Positions 12,362 through 23,600 of a stretch of 64,000 nt of DNA are shown one piece after another. The stretch's first letter is position 1. Every line of letters begins with the position of its first letter. Source of the DNA: Bigelowiella natans CCMP2755 (Eukaryota > Cercozoa > Chlorarachniophyceae); contig ADNK01000140.1 of NCBI GenBank assembly GCA_000320545.1, positions 195,001 through 259,000 on the forward strand. The letters are read 5' to 3'. Made by a program: the position numbers and the translations under genes. Below the pieces are notes generated by a model. It was not told the DNA's origin and searched no databases. It saw nothing but the letters and a program-made list of their open reading frames with translations.

Positions 12362-13804
12362 ATGCTTAACCGTCTTCATGTCACTCTTCGAAAGGGTACA
12401 GTCGATGAACTGTCTTCTCTCCTTCAAGAACTTGAGAAAACAACCCCTTCCATAGACAATTACCTTCCAGAAAAGATGCGCGAAAAGGTGAAACTTGATG
12501 AGACCAAGACCTCGAATAAGCGGGGAATACAAGAACGGGAAGTGAAACAGGAAGGCAACATTAAAACCTCAGATATCACTCTTATCTCTCACGCACATGG
12601 TCGCCAGCGAAGGCAGGAACGCGGGATCAGACGTAAGGATCTACAAGCAGCAATCAAACATGGAAGAAAGGAAGAAGCAAATCCAGGGCCGAAGGGCCAA
12701 CTTCGATGGAAATATACACATAGAGGAGTTGTATTCATAACGGATGAGTCAAGTAAGAATGAAATTACATCATGGCGCTTGGATGATGAGGACAGTATGG
12801 TGTTTGATGGACACTTTGAGTCCTGTACAGGGACTTATTCAAGCCATACCGTAATCGTTGTAGATCATAGTGGAAGCATGCGAAGGGGCGATGTACCTGG
12901 ATATAAATCTCGAACAGAGGCTGTCTATGATTGCCTTATAACAGAGTTTCTTAAGCCCCAACTGGAATTAAAAGTTGCACAGGAATCCGAAGCCGTTGTG
13001 TCCTTAATCCAGATGTCGAAGAAAGCGCACGTTGTGTTGGAACGCACGCCTTTGAAGGACAGTTTGCTCGGAGTATTAGAGAAGTTGAAGAGAACTAGAG
13101 CTAGATCTCACGGAAACTATATTCCTGCTCTGGATAAGGTGCTGGAGGTCCTTTCTCCAGATTATCACAAACCCACCCGCCTTTATCTCGTCTTCCTCAG
13201 CGATGGAGCACCTAGCGATCACACCTTTGAAGAATGTGTAGATGGAGTCAAAGTGTGGCAAGTTGAAGAGTGGGAAGCATCATACCATTGTGACGACGTC
13301 ATAGCTTGCCGCCGTGCTGTCAAGAAATATGTTGAAGATGAGGTTTTGAAACGAGTTCGAAAGCTTGGGGATTACTTTGGAAGAGACAGGATGATGATTG
13401 GGACGGTAGCTTTTGGCCCTCCAAATTTAAATTACAGGATGCTGAAGCAAATGGCAAACGAACTTCCCCGCGGATCCTTTCAAAAGCTTGGCTTACAGGT
13501 TGGCGGTTTAAAAACAGCTCTCACATCCCTCACAACCTCCCTGACAACGCTGCGCACTGAAGGCTCGTCAGGTCTCACAGACAGGAACAAGAAGGTGGAT
13601 CAAAAAGCGAAAATTGATCTGGCAAAAAGCAATGGATTGTTTAGAGAAGATGGGTGGTATTGTCATCATAAATGTCATCGTCTTGAACTTACAGACACGC
13701 GTAAGACAATTACTAAACCCAGGGAGGAGCTTGGAATAGCTGCATACTATACGCCTTTTGCAGGAGGGGTGGAGAGATATGTGTACTATGCGGCAGCAAT
13801 TTAA
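12362..13804 (+). CDS. vWA-domain protein ending at the start of an alpha-kinase-like domain
   Basis: Intronless, 480 aa. Residues about 80-140 (RRQERGIRRKDLQAAIKHGR, then an Arg/Trp/Val-rich beta segment) look like a DUF4258-type small domain. Residues about 160-370 form a von Willebrand factor A domain with an intact MIDAS start, D168-H-S170-G-S172, which binds a divalent cation and normally mediates protein contacts. The last 30 residues (GIAAYYTPFAGGVERYVYYA) match the first strand and glycine-rich turn (PFAxGxxRxxY) that opens alpha-kinase domains in vWA/alpha-kinase proteins. The frame then stops with TAA and no kinase body follows in any frame. This may be a truncated kinase paralogue or a stand-alone adaptor. 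It is the only long intronless cellular gene in the window, so a retrogene or recent copy is possible. Confidence 0.75.
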   Translation: MLNRLHVTLRKGTVDELSSLLQELEKTTPSIDNYLPEKMREKVKLDETKTSNKRGIQEREVKQEGNIKTSDITLISHAHGRQRRQERGIRRKDLQAAIKHGRKEEANPGPKGQLRWKYTHRGVVFITDESSKNEITSWRLDDEDSMVFDGHFESCTGTYSSHTVIVVDHSGSMRRGDVPGYKSRTEAVYDCLITEFLKPQLELKVAQESEAVVSLIQMSKKAHVVLERTPLKDSLLGVLEKLKRTRARSHGNYIPALDKVLEVLSPDYHKPTRLYLVFLSDGAPSDHTFEECVDGVKVWQVEEWEASYHCDDVIACRRAVKKYVEDEVLKRVRKLGDYFGRDRMMIGTVAFGPPNLNYRMLKQMANELPRGSFQKLGLQVGGLKTALTSLTTSLTTLRTEGSSGLTDRNKKVDQKAKIDLAKSNGLFREDGWYCHHKCHRLELTDTRKTITKPREELGIAAYYTPFAGGVERYVYYAAAI

Positions 13805-14336
13805 ATTACACTTCCTCTCTAGCTAGCTAGCTCTATTTTTCATCAGACTCATTGTACAGCGCAGCAAGCATGTTCATTGTCCTAAATACAGTAGCCTACA
13901 TGTTTAAGTGCAATCTAATTAAATTCAATGCAGTGCGAGTTAATCTAGCATTGTGTCGCATGATGTAATCTGCAGAGCAAACAAATTCGAACTAGACGGT
14001 TGGAGGTAGAGACTACTCGTCGTTGTCTCTGAGATTCTTAAAGATGCACGAATCAGCATGGGAACATTTGGACGCGGTGCAGCAGGTGTAGGCATGTCGC
14101 GCTTCTTGTTGTAATTGCAATGCTGTCAAATCTTGGCTTCTGCTTGTAACTACCACATTTAAAAGATCCATGATGCTATGGTGTATCTTGAGAGATCATT
14201 GGTTATGAGCCATGAACATCCTCACTGTTTCCATTGTTCACATATGATTGCAAATGAATCAGAAGCGGTGTTGTTTTGTAACATGTACCAGGAAAATGAA
14301 TAGACAGAAATTTGTTGTCAAGAGTTAAAGTGCTTT
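13805..14336. other. Intergenic; nothing recognised
   Basis: Contains a CTAGCTAGCTAGCT run just after the vWA gene stop. No alpha-kinase remnant was seen. Confidence 0.6.
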
Positions 14337-15678
14337 TTAAATGATGACATCATCTATTGAGTACATTGTTCCGATGATGTTAAACACCCCCATTGCTACG
14401 ATGAAAATACTTAATACTTGTAAATTTTTGTTTTCTACACAAGTACTCCCACTCCTTGGAAGCACAGCAAAAAAACGCGTAGCATTCAGAATGCCAATAT
14501 TTATCGTTATAATAGAATCGATGACGACAAAAAATTTCGGCTGCATCTTCGCTGATAACTGGGTAAGTGAGACCCACGTGCACAAGCAATAAGTACACGC
14601 TAATGATAAGATTATGATTCCGGAAACTAAGATCAACCCAATGGAGAATTTCTCACAGCTGTCTTTCCACATCTGGAGTATTGTGAGTTGGAACAAATCA
14701 CTTGTTCATTTTTAAAAAATATCGTTAGAATGATATGTGCATCGCCTAATCATAAGAGAGGGATAAGTGTGCATCGTATTATCGTATTCACCTTTCCTCC
14801 TTCGATGAACAAGCTCAACGCGATACACATCCTCCAAACGAACCCAATAAGTTGGATGAATAGTGGAATCCACAAGGAAGTGCTTCGCTTAAGAGTTACA
14901 TTCTGCCGGCCTCTGTCGAATTGAAACTGTTATGCCTTCTCGAATCACAATTGAACATTAATTCATCAAAATAAAACGAGCAATATAAGGCAATATCACT
15001 TAAAATCTGATCTGTCTAAATGGAGTAGAAACCCTCTCAACTTGTAGCCATTTGCTGTTTCGGATGGCACGCCGACTACTGGAAGTTTTCTAACAGGCTG
15101 TAAATATTCCTTCAACATGATGACCGACATAGAAGCCAGTAAGAATGATGTCATTGGTCCAACAAATATGAAGAGTTTCCATGACACTAATTGGAAACAT
15201 TTACACGAATAAGGAGCCTGACTAAATAATCAAGGAGTTTGTTGAGATAGTCAAGGAAAAACTCTAATTACTTTGACCATTTAGATCTCTGAGGCTCATA
15301 GAAGGATACGACTTCGTATGTCCTGGCTGCTGACTTTTCGTGGATGAGCTAGCTGTTGATTTTGAATTTATTGCGCCTGCACCAACCCCATTTGGAATGA
15401 ATTTGACCTTGCCATATCGAACCTTTTTATCACATCAAAATCATTACTGTTCGTTCCACTCTACATAATTATCAATCATGTAATATCTCCATGTGCTGTT
15501 CCATGTGCACCCAAACGATTGGCGATCGACATGTATTTTTTCATTGTACCTCACTGAGGTTCTGGGAAAACCCTTTTTCTGTCCGAGCTTCTAAAGGCTC
15601 CAGAATTCCAGTTTGCAATGCTAGTGTGGACTGGACAGCGAGGCCTGCGAGGAGAACCCACTTCACGGAGCACTGCAT
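14337..15678 (-). CDS. Secretory-pathway membrane protein with about five TM segments
   Basis: Five exons: 15550-15678, 15278-15422, 15186 to about 15060, 14792-14926 and 14337-14672. Phases match at junctions 1-2, 2-3 and 4-5. The end of exon 3 is not fixed. The start MQCSVKWVLLAGLAVQSTLA is a textbook signal peptide. A Ser/Thr/Lys-rich segment follows, then hydrophobic spans at FIFVGPMTSFLLASMSVIM, WIPLFIQLIGFVWRMCIAL, GLILVSGIIILSLACTYCL, FFVVIDSIITINIGILNAT and VLSIFIVAMGVFNIIGTMY. The C-terminus IDDVII is short. No family is recognised. It is divergent from the gene at 16030, with about 350 bp between the two starts. Confidence 0.65.
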
Positions 15679-16029
15679 CTGAGGTAGCACTTTGGATTCA
15701 TTTTTTGTGCCGGCTTTGCGACAATCGTATTGATGTTGTCGCAACTGGAAAACGCATGCCGAACAACAAGCACCACAAACAACAACACAAACAACAAACG
15801 ATGATGACATGGACAGCCGGGAGCTGATTTTCTGACTTTCAGTTGCAGCATCGACGAGTAAGCGCTGGTTGTCTGAGTTGTCGCTGGGTAATAATGCAGG
15901 CAAATTGTTCCATTTAAGTATTCTCTGAGTAGTGGACAGACAGACAGACAAAAGAGTCAGCTCATTAACCACCATCCCCTGCAGACATCCGTGTGCACAT
16001 CCAAGCGTAGTCGAGTAAGAGGAGGAGTC

Positions 16030-16635
16030 ATGGCTGACAAAGCTGAGGAGAACGGGGTTGAACTAGCTAGTGATACCCAGATTAATAACAAAGAGGCTTC
16101 GAACGATATCATAGAAGCAGAGAATGCAGGACAAAGATCGACAGAGGGAAAAACAAGAAGACGCGGAAGGGTAAAACACATTCACATGTCATTTAGGACA
16201 GGATCCACATTGCAGAAAAAAAAATAACAGGTGCATGAAGAATCAATTTAACACAATATCGTGTATCGATTATCAAATATGATATTTGTTTCAAGGAATA
16301 TTTCGTTACATTAGGGTCGGAAGAAGGACTTGACATTGAGAGATGATGGCATAGCTTCGAAAAGAGATGAGATTAGAAAACTCGCAAATTTATCTTTGCT
16401 GAGACGTACAAAGATGGTCGAACCTACGGAAGAGGAGGAAACTCTGTTCGAGAAAGTTAGAGAGGAAATTTTCAAGTCGAAAGGGAAATTGCAACCTAAA
16501 TCTAACGTGTCATCGGTTCAATCCGGAGAAGAATCAAAATATGGGACACTTCCTGTAGCAACTGCTCGTAGAGTCACTGTCCCTCATAAACATTCAGAAA
16601 CAGTAAGTTTGCCAAATATGAAAAAGGATACATGA
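16030..16635 (+). CDS. Small charged protein, function unknown
   Basis: Two exons, 16030-16170 and 16315-16635, joined in phase 0 (KTRRRGR/GRKKDLTLRDD), giving 153 aa. The N-terminus is acidic (MADKAEENGVELASDTQ). The junction is a basic RRRGRGRKK patch that could act as a nuclear signal. The C-terminal half has a helical segment KRDEIRKLANLSLLRRTK and a Ser-rich tail. No family is recognised. The ATG chosen is the first in frame, and the divergent membrane-protein gene starts about 350 bp upstream. Confidence 0.55.
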
Positions 16636-18236
16636 GTCTCATGATGCTTACATGAAATCGAAATTCACAAATATCAAATTAGAAAAGGTTTTTAAATATT
16701 TAAATAGCTAGATGGAAATCGAATGGTTCATTCCACGCGATATAGTGCATTAGATGGAATGATTATGGCGACATGTCTAGATGTGTCATAGGATCGGATG
16801 CGCTGAACATGTGAACCTGCTTCCAACATGTTGCAACTTCTCATGCGATTCTACATTTAGCGACATCTCCTAGCTCTTTAAAAACTAAAGATTTTCACAG
16901 TCTGCTATCATGCGCTTGTAGCGCTCGATCCATCTACGACGTGCATGCTTGGCGGGCAGCATCGGACATTTTGTATACGCTGTGCGTATCTAGGCATGTC
17001 TAGATGTCATGTGCGAATCGTGATGCACATGTCTAGCTAGCTAGACATGCTGTGCTAGCGCATGCGTCTAGAAATGTCTAGATGTGCTAGGGCGTGCTCA
17101 CAAGTCTGGACAGGAAGTGGTGCCACAGCGCCAATGCATGCATGCACTTGGCAAGGCACGTCGACACGATGCATGCATGCTACACTAGTACATGCTACGC
17201 AACGTCTACCATTGTAGTCTAGGGCGTGAGTGCATGTGGCGTTCAAATTTGACACACAACGTGCATGGCGCACATTCGTTCCGCTGCAGAAGGGTGACGT
17301 TCAATTTCTTCCTCCGTACTTTGAAGGCAATCAGGATATGTACATCTAGACATGGTCAAGCAAATTGATTTGCATCTTTCTTTGCTTGTGAAATGTCAAC
17401 TGTCATGCACAAGTTCATTGCATGCATGTGAAATCACAGCATGGCACGATGCACAAAAGAGATGAAGAGTGGTGTGTGACAGCTGTGAGTGACACATGTT
17501 TACACACATGCATGAGCTTTTAGGACATACATTATGTGTAGTTGCAGCTGAATCATCAGAATGCAAAATTTTCTACTATGGGCTTGCCTGACTTTGCCGT
17601 GTGGTGATATGTCATAGCATATCTATACATCTGAGACCCAAGGAGAGAGAGATTGAACTATGTGTAAACAGTATAAAAACACAATCACAACTAAACAACC
17701 ATGCATGCATGTGGAAGAACGGAGAATCTCGTCTAGGTCTTTCCCACAAAAATGTGCCTTGATTGGGTTTGAGATAGAGTGGAGACTGGGGAGATTTTCT
17801 TTATATTTAACAGTGTGTGCGAGAATATAGCAGCTATTCAACCTGCATTGAGTATCTTTTCCCCTCTATCTCGGGAAGCTTGAACTTGACCCGCCAGTAG
17901 GTTTGGTTCGATGATGCCTCTGTTTTCACTCTCCGCAGCGACTCCACCTCCACGCAATGTGATGGAAGAGGTGTGGATTTAACATGCCAACCCCTGTACA
18001 CAGTGTTCATTTTGCAACAATGATACGCGTAAGATCACTGATTGATATGTTCTTTTATATATACACACACATATACATATAGGTATATGGATAATTCACA
18101 TTGCTTCACGTGCAGAGTATACTATTCAAGCATGCATACATACTCAGTGTTTGACGTGTCTATGTGTCGAAAGAAAAGGTTAGTTATGCCACACACATAT
18201 ATTCCTTTTCTCACGTATAATTGTTCTAAGACTGAA
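16636..18236. other. Intergenic, rich in CTAG and TGCATG words
   Basis: No supported gene. 16950-17200 is dense in TCTAGA, CTAGACATG and CATGCATG words, a composition also seen at 34.2-35.0, 44.1-44.8, 57.5-57.9 and 62.3-62.8 kb. It contains the 3' flank of the minus-strand KY-like gene. Confidence 0.6.
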
Positions 18237-21200
18237 TTACTCGAAGCAGGCGCCTTGGATATTCCATTCCTTGCGGCTACGCAAGTCGAACGTGACGTTA
18301 AATGACTCCTTTGTGATCCTGCGAATCTGGAGCTCAGCAGTTATGCAGCGCCCATACTGGTCCATGTCAAGATCACCGTTTCTTTTCGTGATAGCTTTGT
18401 GCATTTTCTTCTTCTTTTCCGGGTCCTGGATATCAAACAGGAAGGTCTGGCCCGCCGCTTCACTCGATTTGAGTGCTTTCACTTCCAGCCTTTCCTTCCT
18501 CCTACGCAGCCCCGTAAATTCCAGGGCTCGTATGAATCTTCCACCAATCTCGAAGTGGGTAGCAAAAGTCCCTGATCGATCAATCAGCACCTTACACGTG
18601 AACCGCTTCTTCGCAGCAGCGAATTCTTTGCTACTCCTCTCCTTCAGAAAGCTCCAAAACACGTTGCTGACGTACGCTACCCGAGTCACCTCCGGCGGGG
18701 TGTAGATATTGATAACGAATGGGCTCCTACTGAAGTGAAAGCAACCGGACGGCTCTGCGATCAATGTGTTGCGAATAATACCGCGAACCTTCTCTTCTAA
18801 GCTTTTCTGCTCCTTCACAAAGCCAAGGCAGAGATTGTGGTCCATGTGTTTCTCGAACACACCCGTCTCTGCTTCGATTCGAATCGTGAAGAGCCGCGCG
18901 AACTTGTACGTGCTGGCCGCCACTCTTCGAGAATACACCTGTGAAAAAGTATTACATTAATTACTTTTACTTTGGGAGCCATGTTGTAAGGTTTTGGCAA
19001 CATATGTAGCGACAAGAATGAATTGATCGATTTGCACTGAAATAGTATCATTTCTGTTTCACGGTTGCATTTGTATTTATCGTCTATCGCACCGCGAGGT
19101 CGTACTCTCCCTCATAAGGAAAAACAGCTTTAAGCCATGACATAGCCTCCCCGCTCTCTGTCTTTTCCAGCACGGCCAATGATTTGCTGACTGTCACGCA
19201 CCCAGAATAGTTTGTACCTCCTACCCTAGCAACAAGCTTAGCATCGATTTCGGTAGGATAGTTGCAAGCGATTAAGTACTCCAACTTCATTTTTTCCTGC
19301 TTGACTAATTTACGAAATTGACTCGGATTAAAAAATAACTGGCCCTTAATGAATTCCGTGGACACCACAGGATACTCCCAGAAGGTCTAATTCATTCATT
19401 TAGTTGCATTAAAAAAGTGCAAGGAAGGAAGGAACGTAGCAGGAAGTTAATGAGACTCAGTATCATTAAACAGAGCTGCTGAAGTGAAATGAGTTGTGCA
19501 CCTTCTTGTCGACATGCGGTAGCAACATTTGAAGTTTTTCCATATCCTGAATGAATGAAAACCAAATTTTAAATAAGAATTATTCTGTATAGGACATCAG
19601 CTCCTCTCCAATAGAGGTCATATTTCCTCTTCTCCAGCTCCCTTCATCTGTCTTTGATAATCCAACACATTTTTGTTTTTTCTGCTGGCTGTCAGAACTT
19701 CTTACTTTCAATTCCATCACAAGCTCTGGTGGACCAAGAGCCTTGATCGGCATATGCTGCCAGACAAATTGCTGCGGGTGTGTGAACAAATAGGCGTCGT
19801 TGAAGATCATGATTGTGTCCTCCTGTGAGACATATTAAAGAGGGTTTTTTTTAAAAAAAATAATATCGAAGCAATTTTGACGAAGGCGCATCAGATCCAT
19901 GTACAGCAACAAACCTGCCACGACCCAGAGCACATTGAGACGTCCACAAAACGCCAACTCCCATCCGAAGGCATACGCACGATATTCCAGCAGTGATTAA
20001 TCTCCGGGCGAGAGTCATTGCTTTGAGGAATATTCTTCTGGTGCCGTCCGTAGCCATAAACGATCAGAGAAGGGATATTAACCTCCTGCAGCATCGCTGT
20101 CAGCATCACCGCGAATTCTGGTTGCGTGTCATTGTTCGTTAGTTAGAATGTAGAGGTTGTAAGGCGAGCAGCACGGCTGCTCACACAGTACAGCGCTTAA
20201 AATTGCGCTCAGATTCACGTGAATACGACAGCAGCACAAATGACTACTTGAATGTAGGGGAATAAGGAGGGAACGAGGAGCATTGTAGGGTGCGACGACA
20301 CTATGTCAAAACGTTAGCAAAGATAGTCTATATGGTAATACTGCACAGCCATGTTTACCGTAGGAGTTTGCAACTCCCTTTTCCAGAAATTTGTCTGCTC
20401 TCTTTAAGATATCCTTATGATCATATGTACGTGGATCAGGCATTCTGAAGGTAGTGTTTCCACCAACGAAGTTACATAGCCATCGAACACAGCCTCGTAC
20501 TAAACCATCCGACTGCAGCTTCAAAGCCAAGGTCTGAGAATCGTTGTGTAGAGGTGATCATCGAATGATAGCAATGTTGTCAAATATAAAAACGACAGTT
20601 AAGAATTTTTGAACAAAAAAAGTTTGGAAATGGACAGGTAACGAAGGTAGGAAACAGCAGCTGGATGCTTTCAGTAGCCACCTACGAACCAATCAACTGA
20701 TTCTACCTTGGCGACGACGCCGATTCTCTTTTTGATTGTGTCCCTCGCAACCGATACAGCATACAGATCTGCGACCTTGCTCCCTATTGCCGCGTGTCGC
20801 TTAGTCCACTCCCAAACCGCTGAGCTGAGGACTCCACAATTTTCATTGTATGTTTCCGGCTCGAGGAATCGCTCGGAATCGAAAATCTGCAGGTCAAAGT
20901 GTCGCATATCACTCTCGCCATTCCGTTCTCGAGAGTTGTTCAAATTCATAGAACTCTGACTGACGGCAGAGGAAGATGAGTCCCTCGAAGATCTTCTCAG
21001 TGTGCCTGTTTGAATCAGACTGGAACGCCTCCTCGACGACGGTGTCGGGCTAGCCCTCCTATAGCTGTCCGCAGACCGTGGGGAGAAGCTGGAAAGTAGA
21101 GTCGGTGAGAGCCTCTTCATTTCCGGATTTGCGCTTGACTGGTCGGGGTCTTCCCTTCGGAAATTGATCTCAGATTGACTTGTAGTGATCGGCTCGGAAA

Positions 21201-22252
21201 CCTCTATCTTGTCAGCAGTCCTACTCGAATAGCTAGATTTCTTCGAATTACTATATTTTCTTGTCGCCCAGCGATGTACCGCAGACAGAATGCCCTTAGC
21301 TTTTGGAGGCGGGGATCTGGGATGTAGTGGTGAAGGGTAGTGGTAAGGCAGGAGAGAAGGTGCAAACATACGTGCGTTGGGATACAACTCATCTTCGAAA
21401 CACTGTCGAGAGAAAGCTTCTTCAAAAATAAATTTTACACATTTTTTAAAAATAAAATCGTGACACCTTTCCGGCTTTGGTCGGCTGAATCGATCAGAAC
21501 GGCCCAGTGAGCTGTTTAATGCTGCACCTGTTGACCGAGAGCGGATGGACGAAGAACCTAAATCTACCTGCAACTCTCGGCCTCTCGATCGCAAGCTGCT
21601 ACCTTGCTTCCTCGAGTTATAGGAAGTTTCGGACGATAAAAGTTTTGACTCCCACAATCCGCCGTTCTGAGGTTGGCTAACTTTAACGGGGACTTGGCGC
21701 CCTACTGAGCGCCCTGTTCGCATTTTACGGCTGCGAATCTGCGACGAAGATGTGGAGGCCATGTAGCCTGGGCTAGGACTCGCCATTCGTTGAGCGTTTG
21801 TTGTCAGACTTCGGCGGCGAACAGGGGTTGGTGTTTTTGAAATTATTCGTATTCTCCTGAAAGCCGGAACCAGTCCTCTTCCTGGCAACAAAACACGCAA
21901 TACATGTAAATCCCTCCAGGGAAAACAATACGACGAAGATCTCACTTTCCCCATTTTCTTCTCGTTGCATGATTTCTTTACAGGCTACGAGCAACAGTGC
22001 AACGGTGCAGCACGAGGGATTTTGGATCGGAGCAATGTCAGCCTACTGACCTCGGTGTGCATTTTCTTCAGTCGCACTGCGTCTTCGTACCGATAGCATT
22101 TCGTCCTCTAATCCTTCCATAGATTCCTTTGGCCGGCTCGCCCTTATGCGTGGTTGATAAGAGGAGGCTGATTTCGGGGGCATTTGGGATTTAATTCTCG
22201 GAAGTTTCTTTTGAGAATGAGGTGGTAATCCAGCCCCAGCCCGATTAAACAT
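18237..22252 (-). CDS. KY/transglutaminase-like protein with substituted catalytic cysteine
   Basis: Eight exons: 22051-22252, 20686-21881, 20359-20533, 19915-20117, 19706-19822, 19502-19546, 19093-19386, 18237-18938. They sum to exactly 978 codons (977 aa) with all phases matching. Residues 1 to about 440 are Ser/Arg/Pro-rich and probably disordered. Residues about 455-600 form a transglutaminase-like core: GCVRWLCNF, then GVANSYEFAVMLTAM, IPSLIVYGYG, NHCWNIV and WRFVDVSMCSG. Family members have Cys in GVCxGYA. Here the position is Ala521, while His566 and Asp583 remain. After the core comes LFTHPQQFVWQHMP, typical of kyphoscoliosis-peptidase-like proteins, and a long C-terminal beta-rich region. 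Loss of Cys suggests a non-catalytic scaffold, as known for fungal Cyk3 in cytokinesis. That comparison is by analogy only. A 39-nt stretch at about 21405-21443 could be an additional in-frame intron. Confidence 0.75.
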
Positions 22253-22307
22253 ATTGCTGCCTTTAAAGGTACATACGTCCGTTATTGTTTCCAATAGTAT
22301 TTGTATG

Positions 22308-22351
<44 letters not shown>

Positions 22352-23235
22352 GAAGTTGTGTGTGTGTTAGTTTCGGGTGGGGAGTGTTTTCATTGATGTG
22401 CGAATGTTACATTTATATATACTTAGTAGACATATTCAAAACCAAGCATAACTAGTTATTCCCACTTATGACTAACTGCGATGAAGCTTCTCATTCGATA
22501 TTTTGCTACAAAAACGGCAAATTCGAACCTAATGTGTCGGATCTCCGTGGAACCACTTCCTCACCTTGGTTGCTGTGCGCCTCCCACGGTGTAGGATTGA
22601 AGAGTGGGAAAAGATTAATGGGTGAGCTTGCGCGATGTAGTACCGGTCCTCGTGCACTAGCCGCCACCTCTCTGTGTTACTCTCCTCTCTCTTACCCTCT
22701 CTCTCTCGTTTCCTCTCCTTCTCTGATCTGTGGATCTTTGTAACGTTGGTGCAGCAGCTTGGAGTTGGTTCTCGGCTATCGGTGCGACATGCTGATATTT
22801 TCAGACTTAAACGGGCCAAAATTGATTCGTAAGTTCATCCCATTTATTGCATAATCATCGTTTTAATGACAAAGTCTCCACTAAAATGTTCGGTGTTGTG
22901 GAACTACCTCCAAGGAACTGGAAAGATGAAAATTTTCCTAGAAAGATGTGGTTAGGGGATTGTCGTAACATTGAAAACAGTGCAATTCCCTTGATATTCT
23001 CTTTTTATGAACACACTCGGTGCGACTTCTGATCGTTTCTGCTTGTGACACTGGGAACGTGTTTCCACTTCCTTTCGGCTCGTGTGCACTCAAGTGTGAT
23101 CCATTTTCAAGCCAGTTCGAGTCCTTGCAACGAGTGTTGTTGAGGCTCTGCTGCATGCAAACGCCTGTCTCCCATGTGGTTCTGGCGCATGTGGATTTGA
23201 TCAACGCTTTTTTCATTGTTTCATTGTCTCATTGT
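22253..23235. other. Intergenic; left flank of the LTR element
   Basis: Holds the (CA)n at 22309-22350 and a CT-rich stretch near 22680-22730. 23205-23235 (TTTCATTGTTTCATTGTCTCATTG) is the left half of dispersed repeat family 2, interrupted by the LTR element. No gene is seen. Confidence 0.6.
22309..22350. repeat. (CA)n microsatellite
   Basis: About 21 units just upstream of the KY-like gene start. Confidence 0.95.
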
Positions 23236-23561
23236 TGTAGCGCGTACCACTACGCGGGCACAAGTCACGTGCGACAACAAAGGGGTTGTCGCGGATATAG
23301 AATATAGATAACGTAGATATTAATACAGCATAGGCACGTGGGTTCCGGCGGGACTCATGGCAGCACACCGGAAGTGTGCTGCCCCACGTGCGGCGGCATT
23401 CGCGAAAGCTTCGCGAATGATTACGCAGTGCACGATTTAATAAAAATATAATCTTTAATAAAAATAAACACAACTCTTCAAAAGGAAGCAAACGTGCCTT
23501 TCCCCCCCCCTGCCTACTTGTGCACGTAGCGCCTCGGCCTGTGAACACCTTACGCGCAACA
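23236..23561 (+). repeat. 5' LTR
   Basis: Starts TGTAGCGCGT and ends ACGCGCAACA, a near-perfect inverted terminal pair. Contains an A/T-rich segment with two AATAAA-type signals (about 23428-23470) and a C8 tract. An antisense open frame through it is a by-product of the LTR sequence. Confidence 0.97.
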
Positions 23562-23566
23562 ACCTT

Positions 23567-23583
23567 TGGCTTCCACACACGGG
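23567..23583 (+). promoter_or_regulatory. Possible primer-binding site
   Basis: TGGCTTCCACACACGGG begins 5 bases after the LTR. The initial TGG would pair with a tRNA CCA end. The tRNA species is not identified. Confidence 0.4.
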
Positions 23584-23600
23584 AAACGATTTGACTAACA

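Noticed and set aside
23213-23578. Antisense open frame of about 105 codons repeated at 28579-29022
   Set aside because: Both copies lie in the two LTRs. They are the same DNA read backwards, with no start context or homology.
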